From Papilionanthe hookeriana x Papilionanthe teres (taxonomy: Eukaryota > Streptophyta > Magnoliopsida > Asparagales > Orchidaceae), in assembly GCA_022702705.1 (NCBI GenBank), contig CM040428.1, positions 99,211,805 through 99,275,804 on the forward strand: a stretch of DNA of 64,000 nt, read 5' to 3'. A program made the translations under genes and the position numbers. How positions within the stretch are numbered: position 1 is the stretch's first letter; the number at the start of each line of letters is the position of its first letter. Positions 56,979 through 64,000 of the stretch are shown here, one piece after another. The notes beneath the pieces are model-generated. The model was not told the origin of the DNA. It did not search any database and saw only the letters and a list, made by a program, of their open reading frames with translations.

Positions 56979-56988
56979 GGAGTCGCCA
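56979..56988 (-). promoter_or_regulatory. Possible PBS of element G
   Basis: TGGCGACTCC on the minus strand, identical to the first ten bases of the E PBS; the following bases differ. The LTR end next to it does not show a clear CA. Confidence 0.4.
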
Positions 56989-57236
56989 CTCTCTTTCTCT
57001 ATCTATCACCTTAATTCTTATCCTTCCTAGACTTACTATCAGAAGTCTTTGGAGAATTTGAAGAAGGATTAATCATGATAGAGATTGAGAGAAAAGAGAT
57101 CAAAATGATAATCTCATAGAAAAAGTCTTCAGATTGTGTAATTACTGAAGTTTTTCATATAAGAAGATCATATGAAGATCTTGGATAACCAGAGAGGTCT
57201 TGTAGGTAAAATACCTATCCTGAGTTCTTTAATCTC

Positions 57237-57258
57237 CTATAGGAGCAAGCTCCTATAG
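57237..57258 (-). promoter_or_regulatory. Conserved CUUG-loop hairpin in LTR G
   Basis: On the minus strand CTATAGGAG(C)..(G)CTCCTATAG: perfect ten-pair stem including the C-G of the CUUG loop. Preceded by GGATGTAATTAA as in D and E. Compared with D, a G-C pair has become A-U and a G-U pair G-C. Confidence 0.65.
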
Positions 57259-57363
57259 TTAATTACATCCCGAGCAAGTAATATTGCCTAGGAAAACTCC
57301 CGATTAAGGTTAACATTTATCCTCGAAAAAGCGTGAGTGTTGTCGTAGCAGTGTGTTTTGTCT

Positions 57364-57503
57364 TGTTGCTAATGTCGTTGTTTTGTTGAAAAGTTTCAGG
57401 TTATATGTCTAACCTAAAAGTTTTGTTTTGTTTTGTTGCTAATGTCGTTGTTTTGTTGAAAAGTTTCAGGTTATATGTCTAACCTAAAAGTTTTGTTTTG
57501 TTT
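57364..57503. repeat. 70-bp tandem duplication
   Basis: Two copies of a 70-bp unit starting TTGTTGCTAATGTCGTTG, apparently identical, so very recent. Confidence 0.9.
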
Positions 57504-57829
57504 TGTTGTCAATATTCCGTCGTCGATGTCCTGCAAAACAGAGTTAGAACACCCTATAACATGCAAAGAAAATCTAAACGGAATTTCTTGTCTTCATCCT
57601 GCAAAGAAAATATTGTCAGAAATAATGTCACAGAATATTTTTTTGAATGTCAAGTTATTTTGAAATGTCAACTTCATGTTAATCATGTTTTTTTATTTTT
57701 GAAATGTCAAATTTTCGTTGATTATGTCAACATCAGATTTATGTCGGTTATGTCAATTTTAGAGTGTCGAATTATGTTGAATTGATCTTGAGTTTGAGCT
57801 TAAATTCCAGGTTCGTGTCTATCAAAAGA

Positions 57830-58430
57830 TTTAAAGTTAAATTCAATATTAATTGAACTAACATGGGCTCATGTCTAGTTGAACCTAAGTTAAATTCAAT
57901 GTTGATTGAATTTGATTAACTCGAGTTCATGTCTTGTTTGAACTTAAGTTAATAGGTTTAAAGTTAAATTCAATATTAATTGAATTAACTTGGATTCATG
58001 TCTGATTGAATCTTAGTTAAATTCAATGTTGATTGAATTTGATTAACTCGAGTTCATGTTTGTTTGAACTTAAGTTAATAGGTTTAAAGTTAAATTCAAT
58101 ATTAATTGAATTAACTTGGATTCATGTCTGATTGGATCTTAGTTAAATTCAATGTTGATTGAATTTGATTAACTCGTAATAGGTTTAAAGTTTAATTCAA
58201 TATTAATTGAATTAACTTGGATTCATGTCTGATTGAATCTTAGTTAAATTCAATGTTGATTGAATTTGATTAACTCGAGTTCAAGTCTGTTTGAACTTAA
58301 GTTAATAGGTTTAAATTCAATATTGATTGAATTAACTTGGATTCATGTACTGATTGAATCTAAGTTAAATTCAATGTTGATTGAATTTAATTAACTCGAG
58401 TTCATGTCTGTTTGAACTTAAGTTAAAAGG
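57830..58430. repeat. About 126-bp tandem array in LTR G
   Basis: Roughly five units containing TTCAATATTAATTGAA, TTCAATGTTGATTGAA and TTAACTCGAGTTCATG. The spacing of AATAGGT words is 126, 101 (one deleted unit) and 126 bp. Each unit has several inverted repeats. Confidence 0.85.
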
Positions 58431-58859
58431 TTTGGTTTTGGATGCACTTAATTAAATTTTAAACCTTGTTTAAATAGGATTTAAAGGTTAATCAAGCCTA
58501 ATAAATTAGACTTAATTAGAATTATAGACCATTCAAATCCATTTTAGGTAAGGTTTAAGTCTTAATCAAGTCTATTTTGTCGGACTTAGATTTAGGATTG
58601 TCTTAAGTTCATTAGGAGTTGAACTCAAGTTTGGTTTGATTTAAGTCTAATGTAGATTAGACTTAACTTTGGTTTAGGTTGAATTTAGGTTCAATATGGA
58701 TTGGACCTAAGATTTAGATTAACTTGAGTTCAAGTTGGATTGATTTCAAGTTAGGTCATGTTTGAATTTAAGTTAGGTTCAATAGGGATTGGACCTAAGA
58801 TTTTGGGTTAACTTGAGTTCAAGTTGGATTGAACTCGAGTTGGGTTATGTTTGAGTTAG

Positions 58860-59415
58860 GTTCAATGTGGATTGAACCTAAAGTTTAAGTTAACATGAGT
58901 TTAAGTTGGGTTGGGTTTAGGTTAGGTTCAATGTGGGTTGAACCTAAGGTTTAGGTTAACTTGAGTTCAAGTTAGGTTGGACTCAAGTTAGGTTAGGTTT
59001 AGGTTAGGTTCAATGTGGGTTGAACCTAAGGTTTTGGTTAACTTGAGTTCAAGTTAGGTTGTACTCGAAGTTAGGTAGGTTTAGGTTAGGTTCGATGTGG
59101 GTTGAACCTGAGGTTTTGGTTAACTTGAGTTCAAGTTAGGTTGGACTCGAGTTAGGTTAGGTTTAGGTTAGGTTCAATGTGGGTTGAACCTAAGGTTTTG
59201 GTTAACTTGAGTTCGAGTTAGGTTGGACTCGAGTTAGGTTAGGTTTAGGTTAGGTTCAATGTGGGTTGAACCTGAGGTTTTGGTTAACTTGAGTTCGAGT
59301 TAGGTTGGACTCAAGTTAGGTTAGGTTTAGGTTAGGTTCAATGTGGGTTGAACCTAAGGTTTTGTTTAACTTGAGTTCAAGTTAGGTTGGACTCAAGTTA
59401 GGTTAGGTTTAGCTA
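58860..59415. repeat. 82-bp tandem array, type 1, in LTR G
   Basis: CAATGTGGG (or CGATGTGG) recurs at 58929, 59011, 59093, 59175, 59257 and 59339, exactly 82 bp apart. Each unit has 10-bp arms TTAGGTTCAA and TTGAACCTAA around TGTGGG. Confidence 0.92.
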
Positions 59416-60070
59416 AGTTTGGTTTAACTTGAGTCTAATATAGGTTAGACTTAAGTTTGGTTTGATTTTGACTTAGGTTCATGTCAGGTTGAACCTAAGT
59501 TTGGTATGACTTAAGTCTAATGTAGATCAGGCTTAAGTTAGGTTTAAGTTTGATTTAGGTTCAATGTGGGTTGAACCTAAGTTTGGTTTGACTTAAGTCT
59601 AATGTAGATCGAGGCTTAAGTTAGGTTTAAGTTTGATTCGGGTTCAATGTGGGTTGAACTTAAGTTTGGTTTGACTTAAGTCTAATGTAGATCGGGCTTA
59701 AGTTAGGTTTAAGTTTGATTTAGGTTCGATGTGGGTTGAACCTAAGTTTGGTTTGACTTAAGTCTAATGTAGATCGGGCTTAAGTTAGGTTTAAGTTTGA
59801 TTTAGGTTCGATGTGGGTTGAACCTAAGTTTGGTTTGACTTAAGTCTAATGTAGATCGAGGCTTAAGTTAGGTTTAAGTTTGATTTAGGTTCGATGTGGG
59901 TTGAACCTAAGTTTGGTTTGACTTAAGTCTAATGTAGATCAGGCTTAAGTTAGGTTTAAGTTTGATTTAGGTTCGATGTGGGTTGAACCTAAGTTTGGTT
60001 CGACTTAAGTCTAATGTAGATCGAGGCTTAAGTTAGGTTTAAGTTTGGTTTAGGTTCATGTCGGGTTGAA
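59416..60070. repeat. 82-83 bp tandem array, type 2, in LTR G
   Basis: AATGTAGATC recurs at 59519, 59601, 59684, 59766, 59848, 59931 and 60013. It shares the GGTTGAACCTAAG hairpin arm with type 1, so both arrays come from one ancestor of the same period. Confidence 0.92.
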
Positions 60071-60087
60071 CCTAAGGGTTTGCTCTA

Positions 60088-61885
60088 AGTTTGATTAAAC
60101 CTTAGTTAGTTAAGGCTTAATGGTTTAATTAGGTCTAAGTGTTAGACACTAATTAGGGTTTAAGTTTGATTAAACCTTAGTTAGTTAAGGCTTAAAGGTT
60201 TAATTAGGTCTAAGGGTTAGACACTAATTAGGGTTTAAGTTTGATTAAACCTTAGTTAGTTAAAGCTTAATGGTTTAATTAGGTCTAAGGGTTGGACCTA
60301 ATTAGGGTTTAGGTATGAGTAAACCTTAGATAGTTAAGGCTTAAAGGTTTAATTAGGTCTAAGGGTTAGACCTAATTAGGGTAAAGTTTGATTAAACCTT
60401 AGTTAGTTAAGGCTTAATGGTTTAATTAGGTTACAGGGTTAGACCTAATTAGGGTTTAGGTATGATTAAACCTTAGTTAGTTAAGGCTTAAAGGTTTAAT
60501 TAGGTGCTAGGGTTAGACCTAATTAGGGTTTAGGTATGATTAAACCTTAGTTAGTTAAGGCTTAAAGGTTTAATTAGGTCTAAGGGTTAGCCTAATTAGG
60601 ATTTAGATTTTATTAAACCTTAGTTAGTTAAGGCTTAAAGGTTTAATTAGGTCTAAGGGTTAGACCAAATTAGGGTTTAAGTTTGATTAAACCTTAGTTA
60701 GTTAAGGCTTAATGGTTTAATTAGGTCTAAGGGTTAGACCTAATTAGGGTTTAAGTTTGATTAAACCTTAGTTAGTTAAGGCTTAAAGGTTTAATTAGGT
60801 CTAAGGGTTAGACACTAATTAGGGTTTAAGTTTGATTAAACCTTAGTTAGTTAAGGCTTAATGGTTTAATTGAGTGCAGGGTTAGACTCTAATTAGGGTT
60901 TAGGTATGATTAAACCTTAGTTAGTTAAGGCTTAAAGGTTTAATTAGAGTCCAAGGGTTAGACTCTAAGTGGGGTTTAAGTTTGATTAAACCTTAGTTAG
61001 TTAAGGCTTAATGGTTTAATTAGGTCTAAGGGTTAGACCTAATTAGGATTTATGTATGATTAAACCTTAGTTAGTTAAGGCTTAAAGGTTTAATTGGGTC
61101 TAAGGGTTAGACCTAATTAGGGTTTAAGTTTGATTAAACCTTTGTTAGTTAAGGCTTAAAGGTTTAATTGGGTCTAAGGGTTAGACCTAATTAGGGTTTA
61201 AGTTTGATTAAACCTTTGTTAGTTAAGGCTTAAAGGTTTAATTAGGTATAAGGGTTAGACCTATTTAGGGTTTAGGTATGATTAAACCTTAGATAGTTAA
61301 GGCTTAAAGGTTTAATTAGGTCTAAGGGTTAGACCTAATTAGGGTTTAAATTTGATTAAACCTTAGTTAGTTAAGGCTTAATGGTTTAATTAGGCTAAGG
61401 GTTAGACACTAATTAGGGTTTAGGTATGATTAAACCTTAGTTAGTTAAGGCTTAAAGGTTTAATTAGGTCTAAGGGTTAGACCTAATTAGGGTTTAAGTT
61501 TGATTAAACCTTAGTTAGTTAAGGCTTAATGGTTTAATTATGTCTAAGGGTTAGACCTAATTAGGGTTTAGGTATGATTAAACCTTAGTTAGTTAAGGCT
61601 TAAAGGTTTAATTAGGTCTAAGGGTTAGACCTAATTAGGGTTTAGGTATGATTAAACCTTAGTTAGTTAAGGCTTAAAGGTTTAATTAGGTCTAAGGGTT
61701 AGACCTAATTAGGGTTTAAGTTTGATTAAACCTTAGTTAGTTAAGGCTTAATGGTTTAATTAGGTGCTAAGGGTTAGACCTAATTAGGGTTTAGGTATGA
61801 TTAAACCTTAGTTAGTTAAGGCTTAAAGGTTTAATTAGGTCTAAGGGTTAGACCTAATTAGGGTTTAAGTTTGATTAAACCTTAT
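60088..61885. repeat. 75-76 bp tandem array with telo-box, about 24 units
   Basis: Unit: GATTAAACCTTAGTTAGTTA, AGGCTTAA(A/T)GGTTTAATT, AGGTCTAAGGGTTAGACCT, AATTAGGGTTTAAG. Each unit holds a 13-bp-arm hairpin (TAATTAGGTCTAA against its complement, loop GGG). Most hold TTAGGGTTTA, the complement of the telo-box AAACCCTAA. Units differ by point changes and small indels. Confidence 0.93.
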
Positions 61886-62200
61886 GTTTAAGGAGGTTAA
61901 TTAAGTTTAGTATGTCTTTAAACCTAATTAAGGGTGTTTAGTTTTGATTAATTAAGTTTAATATGTCCTTAAACTTAATTAAAAAAAAAAATTAAATTTT
62001 TATTGAACCTAATTTATGTAAGGTTTAATGGGTTAATTAAGTTTAGTGTGTCTTTAAACTTAATTAAAAAGAGTTTAATTTTTATTAAACCTAATTTAGG
62101 TAAGGTTTAATGGGTTAATTAAGTTTAGTGTGTCTTTAAACTTAATTAAATGAGTTTAATTTTTATTAAACCTAATTTAGGTAAGGTTTAATGGATTAAA
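61886..62200. repeat. About 83-bp tandem repeat in LTR G
   Basis: Three to four units with GGTTAATTAAGTTTAGTGTG and TTTATTAAACCTAATTTAGG; starts near 61948, 62032 and 62115. Confidence 0.8.
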
Positions 62201-62855
62201 TGTCATTTTAAACCCTAATTGAATCTAATCTTGTCATTTTAAACTCAAGTGAGGTTTATTATTAGCTCTATCATAGACTAAAACCATTTTCAAAGTTTTT
62301 GTTGATGAAAATAATTTAAATTTATAAAGGGTCATTTTGGGATTAAAATTATTTAATTAATAAATGATTTTATCCCTAAATTTCAAAATGTCATTCAAAA
62401 TTGTTTTCATGACTTAGGAATATTTTCCTAGGGTTATTATCTGTTGCCCTATCATTCCTAGTCATTTGTATTTTTATTTTCTTAATTTTCAAATTTTTAT
62501 AATTATTATTTGAAATAATTACAAAGAAACTTGAAAATTCAAGAAAAGTTTCCTACGCATGTTTTCTGTCCTTAGAAAAATTATGGAAGGTCCCTAAGAA
62601 CATAAAGTTAAATGCCTCAAGGTTTCATAATTTTTTTTGATTTAAAAATAATTTTTAATAATTAAAATACTCCAGAGAGTATTTAATTAATTAAAAATTA
62701 AATACTAAGAATAAAATTATGATTTTGGTCTCATAATTTTCTTCTCTTCAAGAGCTTTCCAGAGGTATTTTTATTTTATTTTTAGGACCTCTGGTTAAAG
62801 AGATATGAATTTTCGAAGTTTAAGGGATTAAAAAAAAATTTCTTTTTTTTTAATA
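62201..62855 (-). other. AT-rich part of LTR G, no gene
   Basis: Resembles in composition the AT-rich part of the E LTR next to its GC island (37110-38900). No gene or clear repeat. Confidence 0.45.
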
Positions 62856-63002
62856 CCGCGCCGCCGAACTCACGCCCGTTCGACGCGTGTCCTCGGACGT
62901 GTCGAACGGGCGGGAAGATCCCGTGCAGCTGTCGGACCGCGGGGCTCCGTTCGGCGCAGATCTGCGCCGTCCGTTCCAAAGGCGTCGGATCGGACGGCGC
63001 AG
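62856..63002 (-). promoter_or_regulatory. GC-rich island with perfect palindromes in LTR G
   Basis: CpG-rich island. 62873-62912: 12-bp arms CGCCCGTTCGAC and GTCGAACGGGCG with a 16-base loop. 62952-62969: 18-bp palindrome CGGCGCAGATCTGCGCCG. GATCGGACGGCGC is also in the E-type island (2655-2680), showing common origin. Likely protein-binding or promoter DNA. Confidence 0.55.
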
Positions 63003-64000
63003 AAAATTCGGGATTTAATCCCGAAATTCCGTAGCCATTGAACTTCAAACATTAATATCTCACTCATTTCTTGATGAAATTGAGTGATTTTTTTTTTAAA
63101 ATGCTCATCTAGACAAGTAGTATCAATCCATACGGTGATGATACACTTTTGAGCTAGCAAAATACATGATTTATTAAAAACATGAATTATTTTGCAAATA
63201 TAAATTCCATACCTTGGCCACAAGTGGATCAAGTCAAGATCGAGACCCTATGGTTGTCTTCTTGGACCCCAAGAGAAGATTGTGGAAGCAGCAATTTGTT
63301 CCAGAAGTTGTGGTTGGAGAGGAATTTGGGAATTGGTCCCGATTTGGGCTGATTTTGAAAATGGCTCAAATTGGCTCAAATGGGTTAGATCTATGGCTGG
63401 GTTTCACTCCTAAAAGATAATGGGGACTCTTAGGAAGAACTTTTATGTTGGGAGCAGGAGGATTTGGGCAGCCTATAGGTCTCACTAAATATTTTCTTCC
63501 TCCTTAGCTAGTTTCGGCCAAGGGCTCTATTTATAGCCAAATGATGGAGTTGGCTTGCCTTAGAGCTGTTCTTGGGCATTACTTATCTCCCCTACATGCT
63601 GATTGGGTGATCAATTGGCAGGAGATAAGCTTAGATTTTTCTCTCTAAGTATTTCATGATGAATTTCATCTCTTTGTCTCTTGTCCAGTTGGCCATTGTG
63701 GGAGGTTACTTGTGAGCTGTTGTTAGTCTTGCTAAGGAGCTTACAACTCAATCCATGAGCTTAGGAAGTGATGACACATAACCTAGCCTATAGCCTAGCC
63801 TTCATCATCACCATTTACCATGGTAAAAAGGGGTTACATGTGATTTTTTCTCCTCATTGGGTGGCTTGGGTGGTGGTCATTTTTTGACCTATGTTGGCCG
63901 ACCACCTTAAGGAGGGAATGAGGGAGGTGATGACACCTCATTCCATGCATAACCATGGGGGTTAAGCCATGGATGATGGGCTTTAGGATGGGCTTTAGGA
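63003..64000 (-). other. Upstream part of LTR G, no gene
   Basis: Corresponds to the 5' half of the LTR. Only a donor-like CCAAG|GTATGG (63217-63208, minus strand) stands out. Short ORFs here are not supported. Confidence 0.4.

Larger units (their letters stand above)
56909..64000 (-). mobile_element. LTR of a third Tat family (element G), partial
   Basis: Minus strand. Near its end are a PBS-like TGGCGACTCC (56988-56979), then about 70 bp of internal DNA joined to the truncated LTR C. Inside are the conserved hairpin block (57258-57237), tandem arrays (57364-62200), an AT-rich part, a GC island (62856-63002), an AAG|GTATGG donor-like site (63213/63212) and an upstream region related in style to the other Tat LTRs. 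The LTR is more than 7 kb and runs past the window. It is related to D and E in its plan but little in sequence. Confidence 0.65.

Noticed and set aside
60088..61885. Interstitial telomere block
   Set aside because: No consecutive TTTAGGG heptamers; only one telo-box-like word per 75-bp unit.
62782..63232. Minus-strand ORFs across the GC island
   Set aside because: Low stop density from GC content only; overlapping frames, no domain.
1..64000. tRNA, rRNA or organelle-derived DNA
   Set aside because: No cloverleaf, rRNA core or plastid/mitochondrial gene words noticed by eye; a tRNAscan run would be decisive.

Overview
This window looks like intergenic DNA from a flowering plant with a large, repeat-filled nuclear genome. 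I see no intact host gene, rRNA or tRNA. Nearly everything is nested, decayed Ty3/gypsy LTR retrotransposons of two plant lineages. Athila-type elements carry a PBS of the TGGCGCCGTTGCC type, PPTs reading TTAAGTTTGGGGG, and an extra ORF resembling the 'putative plant transposon protein' family. A very large Tat/Ogre-type element carries a PBS TGGCGACTCCGCTGGAGA, dual RNase H, an ORF before gag and tandem repeats before the 3' LTR. The exact species cannot be told from the sequence.

Layout. 1-5687: minus-strand giant Tat LTR (copy A), cut by the window edge and inserted into the extra ORF of a plus-strand Athila element (5688-9605: extra ORF, two PPT-like motifs, LTR 7948-9572, PBS). 9606-11617: inverted Athila debris (integrase fragment joined to a partial LTR). 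11618-12692: unassigned DNA with a degenerate 49-50 bp tandem repeat. 12693-16625: 5' part of a second plus-strand Athila (chimeric LTR, PBS, gag). 16626-26996: minus-strand Athila (LTR, PPT, extra ORF, integrase, RNase H, RT, protease, gag) inserted into that gag. 26997-56908: the giant plus-strand Tat element inserted into the minus-strand Athila. Its 5' LTR is about 7.4 kb and is split by a nested solo LTR of a related family (27329-34275). Its 12.6 kb internal region (41315-53921) is followed by a truncated 3' LTR. 56909-64000: minus-strand LTR of a third related Tat family, containing about 4.4 kb of tandem arrays and reaching the window edge.

The most striking item is in the Tat element. 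Downstream of integrase (about 50425-51945) lies an ORF whose C-terminal half is a recognisable AlkB-like 2-oxoglutarate/Fe(II) dioxygenase of the plant ALKBH9/ALKBH10 (RNA m6A demethylase) type. It keeps the HxD...H iron ligands. Its N-terminal half shares collinear motifs with the ORF upstream of gag, so the two may be duplicates. This suggests a retrotransposon that captured an RNA-demethylase domain. The present copy is broken by stops and frameshifts.

Other signals are non-coding. A 16-nt leader segment is exactly complementary to the sequence at the 3' PPT (possible RNA circularisation). A CUUG-loop hairpin is conserved with base-pair compensation near the 3' end of three LTR families. 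A covarying hairpin precedes the Athila PPT in two copies. Splice-donor-like sites sit at a corresponding place in every Tat LTR. LTR tandem arrays are built from hairpin-forming units, one of which carries a telo-box in each copy. All alignments were done by eye; identity values, ages and counts are approximate.
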